Shown here in pieces: positions 27,195-35,229 of a stretch of 64,000 nucleotides of DNA. Source of the DNA: Paenacidovorax monticola (GTDB taxonomy: Bacteria > Pseudomonadota > Gammaproteobacteria > Burkholderiales > Burkholderiaceae_C); the NCBI RefSeq assembly GCF_014489595.1, contig NZ_CP060790.1, positions 2,170,001-2,234,000 on the forward strand. Direction: 5' to 3'. The position numbers and the translations under genes are program-made. The notes beneath the pieces are model-generated. The model made no database searches, was not told where the DNA came from, and worked only from the letters and a program-made list of their open reading frames with translations. Numbering within the stretch: position 1 is the first letter of the stretch; every line of letters begins with the position of its first letter.

Positions 27195-28477
27195 TCAGAA
27201 GCCCAGTGCGTGCGGCAGCCAGGTCGAGATGGAGGGGATGAAGGTCAGCATCACCAGCACGACGAAATGCGCCAGCAGGAACAGCGGCATCTCGCGCGTG
27301 AGCGCCGTGATCGACACGCGCGTGGACACGGCCGTGACGAACAGCAACCCGCCCACGGGGGGGTGATCATGCCCAGCGTGAGGTTGACGATCACCACCAT
27401 GGCGAAGTGGATCGGGTCGATGCCCAGCGCGTTCGCGATCGGCGCCAGGATGGGCACGAGGATCATCACCCCTGGCAGCGGCTCCATGAAGATGCCGAAC
27501 ACGAGCAGCAGCAGGTTCACCGCGATCAGGAACATGATGGGCGAGAGCTGCCAGCTCACGATGAGCTGCGACAGGTACTGCGGAATGCCTTCCACCGTGA
27601 GCACCCAGGCGAAGGCCGCCGAGGTGGCCATGACCAGCAGCACCGACGAGGTCAGCATGGCCGAGCGCGCCGCGATGCCGGGCAGCGCCTTCCACTCGAG
27701 CGTGCGGTAGACCCACTTGCCGCACACGAGCGCGTAGAACACCGCCACCACCGAGGCCTCGGTAGGCGTGAAGATGCCGAAGCGGATCCCCACGATGATG
27801 AGCACGATGAGCAGCAGCGCCGGAATGGCCTTGATGCTCGTGACCAGCATCTCGCGGCCGCTCGGGCGCGGCTCGCGCGAGCGGTAGTCGCGCTTCTTGC
27901 ACACCCACCAGTTCACGGCCGCCATGGCGATCGCGATCAGGATGCCCGGGATGAAGCCCGCGACGAACAGGCCGCCCACCGAGACGTTTTCGTCCTGCAG
28001 CGCGTAGATGATCATGCTGACCGAGGGCGGAATGATGGGGCCCACGATGGCCGTGCTCGCCGTGAGCGCGGCGGCGTAGGGACGCGAATAGCCGGCCTTG
28101 TCCATCATCTTCACCATCATGGAGCCCGGGCCCGCCGCATCGGCCAGGGCCGAGCCCGAAATGCCCGAGAACAGCGTGAGCGACAGCACGTTGGCATAGC
28201 CCAGGCCGCCGCGCAGGTGCCCCACGAACTGCGCCGCGAAGCGCAGCAGCACGGCCGTGAGCGCGCCGCCCGACATGAGCTCGGCCGCGAGAATGAAGAA
28301 CGGCACGGCCATCAGCGGAAAGCTGTCGATGCCCGTGAACATCTCCTTGAACACGACGAGCTGCGGATAACGCCCGCCCACGAAGACGGCCAGGGCCGCC
28401 GAGATGGCGAGCGCGAAAGCCACGGGAAAACCGAGTGCCAGCAGCACGACAACGGCGACGAAGAGCGTGAGAGCCAT
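27195..28477 (-). CDS. dctM: TRAP transporter large permease DctM (frameshifted in this sequence)
   Basis: Membrane subunit carrying the solute in a tripartite TRAP system. Reading from 28477 (MALTLFVAVVVLLALG) the frame is good up to NLTLGMITPP and then breaks in a seven-base G run (27357-27363); adding one base continues VGGLLFVTAVSTRVS to the stop at 27195, giving 427 residues, the normal DctM length. About 12 membrane segments, with SGSALADAAGPGSMM and PPSVSMIIYA as landmarks. Downstream of dctQ by 16 bp. Sequence error is more likely than a true mutation, because eight other genes here show the same fault. Confidence 0.85.
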
Positions 28478-28493
28478 GGTGTATGCCTCCCGC

Positions 28494-29009
28494 TCAGATC
28501 GAGGCCGCCGCGTCGGCGCCCATTTCGCCGGACTCGACATAGCTGCCGTCGGCCACGTAGCCGCGCGCGATGAACAGCAGGTGCGCGAACATCAGCAGAA
28601 ATCCCACAGGCATGGCCACGTAGATCCAGGCCATGGGCACGTCGGTGGCCGCCGTGGTCTGAAAGCGCGTGGCCCAGACGTAGAGCACCGAGAAGTACGT
28701 CATCACCAGGCAGAACAGCCCCACGCCCGCCACCACCACGGCGCGGATCGCGCGCGCCGCACGCGGGCCCACGGCGTTGTGCAGGTTGTCGATGGCCACA
28801 TGGCCACCGAAGCGCAGCACCAGCCCCGCCCCCAGGAAGGTGCACCAGATCATCATGTGCCGGGCGACCTCCTCGGCCCAGACGATGGAGTCGCCCGTGG
28901 TGTAGCGCAGCACCACGTTGGCGAAGACGATGCAGGCCATGGCCAGCAGCAGCACGATGAGCAACCAGCGGTTGCAGGCCACCAGTGCACGTTCCACGCG
29001 ATCAAGCAT
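28494..29009 (-). CDS. dctQ: TRAP transporter small permease DctQ
   Basis: 171 residues with four membrane segments, the small permease that links the binding protein with DctM. The signature ANVVLRYTTGDSIVWAEEVARHMMIW near residues 30-55 is standard. The ATG at 29009 is the first Met of the family start MLDRVERALV. It lies 99 bp after the dctP stop, with a terminator-like hairpin in between, and 16 bp ahead of dctM. Confidence 0.9.
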   Translation of the reverse strand: MLDRVERALVACNRWLLIVLLLAMACIVFANVVLRYTTGDSIVWAEEVARHMMIWCTFLGAGLVLRFGGHVAIDNLHNAVGPRAARAIRAVVVAGVGLFCLVMTYFSVLYVWATRFQTTAATDVPMAWIYVAMPVGFLLMFAHLLFIARGYVADGSYVESGEMGADAAASI

Positions 29010-29069
29010 ATGCAGGTTGGCGCGCCCGGGGCACGCCTCTTTCTCAAGGGATCAAAACAAACCGCCCGG

Positions 29070-29093
29070 GCAGGGCCGGGCGGATTCAGGCAG
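29070..29093 (-). terminator. Hairpin between dctP and dctQ
   Basis: CCGCCCGG and CCGGGCGG (29093-29086 with 29079-29072 on the minus strand) form an 8-bp stem followed by TTTGTTTTG. It probably ends a share of transcripts after dctP, so that binding protein is made in excess over the permeases, as in many binding-protein-dependent systems. Confidence 0.6.
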
Positions 29094-29108
29094 GGCGGCG
29101 CAGCGGGC

Positions 29109-30098
29109 TTACTTCACCGCAGCGATCGCGTCCAGCGTCTTCTGGCCGAACTTGGCCGCATACTGCTTGTAGGCCGGCTCCAGCGCGGTGCGGAAGGCTG
29201 CCTGGTCCACGTTGGTCACGACCTGCATGCCATGGCCCTTGGCCTCTTCCACGCCCTTCTTCTCGACAGCGTCCACGAAGGCGCGCGAAGCCAGCGCGCC
29301 CACCTTGGCGCCCTGCGTGAACGAAGCCTTCTGCGCGTCGGACAGCCCGCCCCAGAAGCTGGGCGACACGATCAGCGCCACGGGCGCGTACACGTGCGAG
29401 GTCAGCGTGAGGTGCTTCTGCACCTGCCACAGCTTGGCCGAGGCGAGCACGGAGATCGGGTTCTCCTGGCCGTCGATCGTGCCCTGCTGCAGCGCGCCGA
29501 TCACCTCGGGCCACGACATGGGCGTGGGCGAGGCGCCCAGGGTCTTGAACGCCGTGATGTGCACGGGGTTCTCGGTCACGCGGATCTTGAGGCCCTTGAG
29601 GTCATCGACCTTCTGCACGGCATGCTTGTTGTTGGTGAGGTGGCGAAAGCCCTGCTCGCCCCAGGCCAGCGCGATGAGGCCACGGGCCCTAAATTTGCCC
29701 AGCAGTTCCTGGCCGAAGGCGCCGTCCAGCACGGCGCGCGCATGCTGCGTATCGCGGAACAGGAACGGAATGTCCACCACGCCCACGTCGGGCACGAAAT
29801 TGCTCAGGGCCCCCGTGGAAACGATGACCGCCTCGACGGTCCCCAGTTGCAGGCCTTCGATGAGTTCGCGCTCACCGCCCAGGGCGCTGGAGGGGAACTG
29901 CTTGAACTTGAAGGCGCCGCTGGTCCCCTTCTCCACCGAATCAGCCCAGGCCTGCGCCGCAGCACCGTAGTGCGAATTGACGGCCAGCGCATAGCCGAGC
30001 TTGACTTCCTTGGCCTGCTGCGCGATCGCAGAACCGGCGGAGGCAGCCAGCGCCAGGGCGGCACTGGTCGCGATGAGGGAGCGGCGGGTGATGCTCAT
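29109..30098 (-). CDS. dctP: TRAP transporter periplasmic solute-binding protein DctP
   Basis: 329 residues. The signal peptide MSITRRSLIATSAALALAASAGSAIA has an Arg pair near its start and could be Sec or Tat. The mature part has the DctP hallmarks GGERELIEGLQLGTVEAV, DIPFLFRDTQHARAV and GLKIRVTENPVHITAFKTLGASPTPMSWPEV with the conserved Arg that pairs with the ligand carboxylate. Ligand is thus an organic acid, but which one cannot be told. First gene of dctP-dctQ-dctM; its promoter must lie in 30099-30355. Confidence 0.92.
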   Translation of the reverse strand: MSITRRSLIATSAALALAASAGSAIAQQAKEVKLGYALAVNSHYGAAAQAWADSVEKGTSGAFKFKQFPSSALGGERELIEGLQLGTVEAVIVSTGALSNFVPDVGVVDIPFLFRDTQHARAVLDGAFGQELLGKFRARGLIALAWGEQGFRHLTNNKHAVQKVDDLKGLKIRVTENPVHITAFKTLGASPTPMSWPEVIGALQQGTIDGQENPISVLASAKLWQVQKHLTLTSHVYAPVALIVSPSFWGGLSDAQKASFTQGAKVGALASRAFVDAVEKKGVEEAKGHGMQVVTNVDQAAFRTALEPAYKQYAAKFGQKTLDAIAAVK

Positions 30099-30355
30099 GA
30101 GGAAAACAGTCCTTGGTGGGTTGGCAAAGAAAAACCCTTCATTCTAGTTTTTGATGGCGCCAACACCTATACGCACTTACCACCAGGACGAAGCTCGCCG
30201 GCGCATCACGGCACCGGGGCCGTATGTCCCCGAAAAACTGCAGGCGTTGCCACCCCGCCACCCCGCCACCCGGTCACCCGGTCACCAAGGCGACTGCACA
30301 CTCCATAGGCGCCATAGGCACGAAGCCGTCAGACCTTTTCCGCCCCGGGGATGAG
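30099..30355. other. Intergenic region with short tandem repeats
   Basis: 257 bp between dctP and the DUF3617 gene, both on the minus strand. It holds a small tandem array near 30250-30290 built from CCACCCCG units and GTCACCCG units, and a doubled ATAGGC (30306-30321). No gene seen. The A/T-rich part next to dctP (30120-30160) is where its promoter is likely. Confidence 0.5.
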
Positions 30356-31012
30356 TCAATGCCCGTGGCCTTCATGGCTACCACGGCCATGTCCTCCATG
30401 GTCGTGCCCATGCCCCTCGCTGCCTCGGCTTTCGGCGCGCTTCCTGTCGTCCACGACATTCACCGTCACGCCATTCGGCAGCACCATGTCGCCCGGCCGT
30501 TGCCCGCTCCTGCAGGGCCCCAGCCAACGGCCCTCGAATACCATGCGGCCCGTGTTGCGCAGGGGCGTCTGGGAATACTTCACCTCGAAGGCGCCGCTGT
30601 AGGCGGACTGCAGGTCACCCTGCAACTCCATGTGCGAGTCCACCCGGTTGTCGTGCACATGGCACACGGTGCGGATGTCATGACCCCCACCTTTGGCGCG
30701 ACGGCCGACCCGGACTTCACGGCAGTTCTCCTGGCCAGGCACGATGGACAACAGCATCACAGGCTCCGCCTCGGCGCTGGTGCACTGCTGCACTGTCTGT
30801 GCCGCCTGCGGCGCCTGGCCCGACCGCTTCAGGGTCAGGCCCTCACCGCGCAATGTCACCTCCCACAGGCCCGTCTTGCGCGCCGGAAGGGGCGCAGCCT
30901 TCTTTGCGGCGGATGCGTTGGCCTGCGCAGCGGGCACGGCGGTCAGCACCACACACAACGCCAGGATGCCCGTCTTCCCCCATCGGCGCAGGCCGCATAT
31001 CTCCTGTTTCAT
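30356..31012 (-). CDS. Secreted DUF3617 protein with His-rich tail
   Basis: 218 residues. Signal peptide (hydrophobic stretch TGILALCVVLTAVPAAQA) followed by a DUF3617-like domain: RKTGLWEVTLRGEG, a Cys pair region QQCTSAEAEPV and ENCREVRV, then CHVHDNRVDSHMELQGDLQSAY. The last 20 residues are mostly Gly and His (GHGHDHGGHGRGSHEGHGH), a likely metal-binding tail not usual for the family. GGAGGAATGAA precedes the ATG. It lies downstream of the IPTL-CTERM gene on the same strand but is separated from it by a strong terminator. Confidence 0.8.
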   Translation of the reverse strand: MKQEICGLRRWGKTGILALCVVLTAVPAAQANASAAKKAAPLPARKTGLWEVTLRGEGLTLKRSGQAPQAAQTVQQCTSAEAEPVMLLSIVPGQENCREVRVGRRAKGGGHDIRTVCHVHDNRVDSHMELQGDLQSAYSGAFEVKYSQTPLRNTGRMVFEGRWLGPCRSGQRPGDMVLPNGVTVNVVDDRKRAESRGSEGHGHDHGGHGRGSHEGHGH

Positions 31013-31028
31013 TTCATTCCTCCAACAA

Positions 31029-31066
31029 CTTCAAAAATGGTAGCTGCAAGCGCTTGACTGACGGGA
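31029..31066. repeat. Dispersed GCTATCA-type repeat, copy D
   Basis: TCAAAAATGGTAGCTGCAAGCGCTTGACTGACGGG is the reverse-orientation form of the element: its complement reads GCGCTTGCAGCTACCATTTTTGA. It lies just upstream of the DUF3617 gene, between its ribosome site and the IPTL-gene terminator. Confidence 0.6.
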
Positions 31067-31085
31067 AATGCAGGCCAACTCCATG

Positions 31086-31117
31086 AAAAAAGCCAGCGGC
31101 ACCATGGTGCCGCTGGC
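31086..31117 (-). terminator. Intrinsic terminator after the IPTL-CTERM gene
   Basis: A perfect 26-bp palindrome (31092-31117, half-site GCCAGCGGCACCA) is followed on the minus strand by six T (31091-31086). It starts about 50 bp after the stop codon of the large surface-protein gene. Confidence 0.9.
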
Positions 31118-31168
31118 CTTTCCGGAATGCGGGCCATCCCGGGCCCGCGACAAGCTCACGCCACGGCT

Positions 31169-34100
31169 TCAGCGCATCTGCTGACGGCGAACCCCCAGGG
31201 CAAACAGCCCCATGGCCACCGACAGGATGATCAGGCCCCACTCGCTCAGGGTGGGCACGGACGTGAGGGCGTCCTTCGGAACGAAGCGAATCCGAACGAA
31301 GCAGTCGTTCTGCACGTTGTTCACCGCGAAGGTGTTGTTACTCAACATGCCGGTACAGGCGTTGGGGCCAGGCACCAGGACAGGCTTGTAGCCGGGCGCC
31401 GGAGCAAGGGTATACACCCGCGAATCACCGCGCCCCAGCACGGTCTGGCCCGAGGCGTTCTGCCCCGGCGTTGTTACCGTGCCGCGGGTACCAGCCACGA
31501 CGGCCGTGACGGTCACCGCATCGGCGGTGGCGACGAACTTCACATCCACGCTGCAGTTGGCCAGCGCATTGGTCACGGTGACGGTATCACCCGCGCGCGT
31601 GGCGGAGCAGGTGCCACCAAACACAGCCACGTTGCCAGCACCAGGCGTTGCGGTGTAGGACATGCCGCCGCCGTGCGCGACAGCGGTCACGCCAGGGTTG
31701 GTGATGGTCCCCGTGCCGCCGGTCACCGTGGCGGTGATGTTCACCGTCTGGTTGGTGAAGGCCACGGCAAAGTCGCAGTCCGCATTCACCGGGCTCACGG
31801 TGTAGGTGTTGCCTGCGAGCGTGCCAGGGCAGTTGCCGGTGACCACGGGTGCATAGCCAGCGGCTGGCGAGAAGGTGTAGACCCGCGCACCGCCGCGTGG
31901 CAGCGTGATCTGGCCCACCGTGTCAATGCTGCCGTTGCCGCCATTGACCGAAGAAGTCACATGCACCGGGTCGTTGGTGAACGTGGCGATCACCGTGCAG
32001 CTGCTTTGCGCGTTGCTCACCGTATAGGTGTTGGGGGTCACGCTGGTGTTCAGCGTCCCCTGGCAGGTGCCGCCCATGATGGGCGTAAAACCGCTGTTGG
32101 GCGTGACCGTATAGGTCTGCGAACTGCCACGTGCAATGAGGGTGGCGCCGCTGGGACCGATGCTGCCGCCAGCGCCCGCAGAGGAAGTCAGCGTCACCGT
32201 GTCATTGGTGAACGATGCCGTGAAGCTGCAGTTGGCGTTGACCGGCGTCACCGTATACGTGTTGCCAGCCAGCGTTCCAGGGCAGGTGCTGCCGTCGATC
32301 TTGGGCACATAGCCCGCATTGGGTGTGAAGGTGAAGACCGTGGAGCCGTTTTCCTCCACTTGCTGGGGGGTGTTGGGCCCCAGGGTGCCATTGCCACCGC
32401 TCAGGTTGGGCGTGACGATGTAGGCCTTGGCGAACTCGGCATCCGCCGTGACGTTGCCCGTCATGGCTGGCACCGTGCAAGGATTGGTGGCGGAACCCGC
32501 GCAAGGTCCGCTCGACCATCCCTTGAAAATGCTGCCGGCACTGGCCGCCGCGGTCAGGATCTTCGAGTAGCCGTCGGCCACCGAGACGGAGCACACGGGA
32601 GAGGCGCTGTTGTCGCACACCAGGTCGCGGGTGGAACTCACCACGGAACCCGTACCCGAACCGGACTTGGTTACCGCCAGCGTATGCAGCGTACCAATAT
32701 TGTCGGTGTCACCGGCCGTGTTGTTGGCGGTGTTGCTGTCCGTGATGCCGGCGGGCGGATCCACATGGAACGTCGTGCTCGCATTGCCCGATGCTGCCGC
32801 GGTGGCCGTCACCGTCAGGGTAATGCTCTCGCCTGCAGGAATGCTCACGGTCAGATCGCCGGGATTGACCTGGCCCGAACCGCTGGCGGCAGAGCACGAG
32901 CCACTGCCTGCGGCGGCACAGGACCATGCCCCCACGGTCAGACCGTTGGCAACCGTCTGCACCAGCGGCGCCCCGGTCACGGGCAAGGGACCGTTGTTGG
33001 TCACGGTCACGGTGTAGGTGAGCGCACCGCCAGGGGCCACGGCGGAGACGCCGTCGGTCACGGTCACGGCCAGGTCCGTCAGGCTGCTGGCCGCCCCCAG
33101 CAGGGTCGTCTGAACCAGGGGGCCGCGCACGGTGCTGGCCCCGTTGGCGGAAATGGCGTAGTCGCCATGGTTGAGCTTGTTCGTAGGGCTCACCGTGCTG
33201 GAGTTCGGCGGAACGTTCCAAACGATGTTGAACGAGCCGCTGGCGTGGTCCACCAGGTCGCCCACATCGCAGGTCACGGTGCCCGTTGGCGCCTCCACGC
33301 AACTCGCACCGGAAGCGCTCACGAAGGTCGCGTTGAGATAGTCGGCAGGGTTGGGCTGGGTCGATGCCCCGCCGGTGTTGACGGACTGCGGCGCCTTGAC
33401 GACCACCTTGCCATTGAACACCATGACACCGCTGGCATTGCCATAGTTGTAGGTGTAGGCCACGTTGTCGCCGGGCTTGGCGCTGGTGGGCCCGGTGGCC
33501 GCAATGGAGAGCCCGGCAAAGAACGGAGCGATGGAATCGACATAGATTTCGCCCGAATGCCCGCCCTGGGAGCAGCCCGCGGCGATGATTTCCACCGTCA
33601 CCACGTCGCCCACATCGAGCAGGCCGTTGCCCGGAGCCACGTCGATCGCCTGCCAGCCCGTGTACTGGTAGCCGCCCACGGTCTGCCATGGAATGCCCGG
33701 CTGCGCGGCGAAATTGAAGGTGTAGAACAGCGACGTGTTCTTGGTCTTGTTGCGCACTTCCACGTAGAAATACGCCTGTTGTTCATAGGCGTGGCCCCAT
33801 CCTGAATCACAGGAGCGACGGCCATGCGCAGATGGATCTTGCCGTCCGTGGGGTCCACGTCGGCCAGCGCCATCGTGGCCTCCTGGTAGATGCCGGCCGC
33901 ACGATTGTTGTTCCCGCGTGCATTGATGCGGGCGCTGTAGCTGCCCTTGAAGGGAATCGCGATCGTCCCGCCCGGAGGAGGTGCGTCTGGCTGCGCCCCG
34001 GAGCCTGGAGGGGCGCTGACCACCGCATTCACGGGCACGTTTCCTGGCGCCTGCAGATTCAGGTCCGACTTCTGGGTCGGCGGAAATACGGCAATACCGG

Positions 34101-34293
34101 GATTGCTGTAGTTCGTTACCGTCCATCCGGAAAAATCACCGGTCTCGAAATCACCGTTGGTGAACCCTGCATGTGCCAAGGGCGCTGCGAGCAATGCGCC
34201 TCCGAGGAGGCTGGCACCCGCGCGCAGCGCCTTGGCCATGGTGTGCCGCCATGCATGCGCTCGCCGCGCCCATGCCGTTGTGCATATCTTCAC
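31169..34293 (-). CDS. Large secreted IPTL-CTERM protein with DUF11-like and Cys-paired repeats (frameshifted in this sequence)
   Basis: Begins at a GTG (34293) with an AAGGAG site 7 bases ahead; signal peptide ends near LLAAPLAHA. The frame breaks in a GGGG run (33795-33798); one added base joins VIQDGG to HAYEQQAYFYVEVRN and gives 1041 residues. Order: jelly-roll-like N-terminal part (GFTNGDFETGDFSGWTV), a central part with DUF11-like modules (TYTVTVTNNGPLPVTGAPL), then five units of 72-76 residues (about 31280-32415) each with GGNGS-like start, TYTVTP..GY and a Cys pair (TCPGTL...NCSF). The end VPTLSEWGLIILSVAMGLFALGVRRQQ is an IPTL-CTERM sorting signal. Cell-surface adhesin or matrix role is inference. 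Confidence 0.82.
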
Positions 34294-34481
34294 GTTAGTT
34301 TCTCCTTCTTGATGGCGCTACAGAACGCCCTCTTTCCCTGTGATTCATTCGAAAAAGGCAAAGCTCTTCCCTGCAGGGCCACAAGGCCCATGCAAACAAC
34401 TCAGAACAATGGAATTCCTCCCGCCGTGCGATGCATGCACCCTCAGGTGCCGGACGGGAAAGGTGTGCGGCTAGGGTTCGC

Positions 34482-35179
34482 TCATGGGACGAACACCAGC
34501 CCCCTGCCAAACACGGCACGAACAGGCAACGCCATGTCCGTCTCGGTCAGGGTCTTGCGGCGCAGCCGGGTCAGTTGCGACTCGATGCGGTGGAAGCCAT
34601 CCTCCAGGTCGCCATTGCCCATGGTGTCCACCAGGGTCTGCTTGGTGACCAGCCCCCCTTGGCCGCCATCAGGCAGCCCACCAGCTCCAGCTCGCGACTG
34701 GTCAGGGCAACGGCGCGCTGGTTGGGCGCGATCAGGCGCGCGGCAGCGCCGTCGAGGCGCCAGGGCATGACCTGCTCGCCATTCACGGGGCGTGGCCCCG
34801 TGCGGCGCAGTTGCGAGCGGATGCCCGCCACCAGCTCATTCATGTCCGTGGGTTTGACGAAGTACTGCAGGGCCCCCGCATCCAGGCCAGCGATGCGGCT
34901 GTCCAGGTCCCCGCGCGCCGTCAGAACCACGACCGGAATGCCCTGCGTCGCCAGGCGCTGAACGAGGCTCAGCCCATCCTCGCCCGGCAGGCCCAGATCG
35001 ACCACGACCAGGTCGGCCTTGTCGCGCAGCAGCCGGACATAGAAAGCCTCGGCAGAATCGGCGCCCCAGGCACGCAACCCCGACTTCTCGATGAACCGGC
35101 ACACGTTGGCGCGAATGTCTTCGTCGTCCTCTACGATGGCAATCGTGTATTCGGCGGAAGACGCAAATGTTTGTTGCAT
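34482..35179 (-). CDS. OmpR-type response regulator (frameshifted in this sequence)
   Basis: Receiver domain with the acidic pair in VEDDED, phospho-Asp in VVVDLGLPGEDG, Thr in VLTARG and Lys in YFVKPTD, then a winged helix starting LTSRELELVGCLMAAKGG. The frame breaks in a six-base C run (34653-34658 on the plus strand); one more base restores LVTKQTLVDTMGNGDLEDG and an end at 34482, 232 residues in all, a normal OmpR length. It diverges from the sensor kinase gene and lies 188 bp upstream of the IPTL-CTERM gene on the same strand, which is its most likely target. Start ATG 35179 has a weak ribosome site. Confidence 0.85.
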
Positions 35180-35229
35180 GATGAAACGATTAGATGCACA
35201 AATTTTCGCTGGGCCCTTCCCCCACCGCC

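Noticed and set aside
27195..28477. dctM as a true pseudogene
   Set aside because: Both parts are otherwise perfect and dctP and dctQ are intact; a short G-run count error explains it better, although this cannot be proved here.
30224..31057. Plus-strand frame opposite the DUF3617 gene
   Set aside because: No ribosome site or domain; the minus-strand frame has a signal peptide and family motifs.
31127..33805. 892-codon open frame antisense to the IPTL-CTERM gene
   Set aside because: His/Gly/Arg-rich shadow without signal peptide or motifs; the minus-strand frame encodes clear surface-protein modules.
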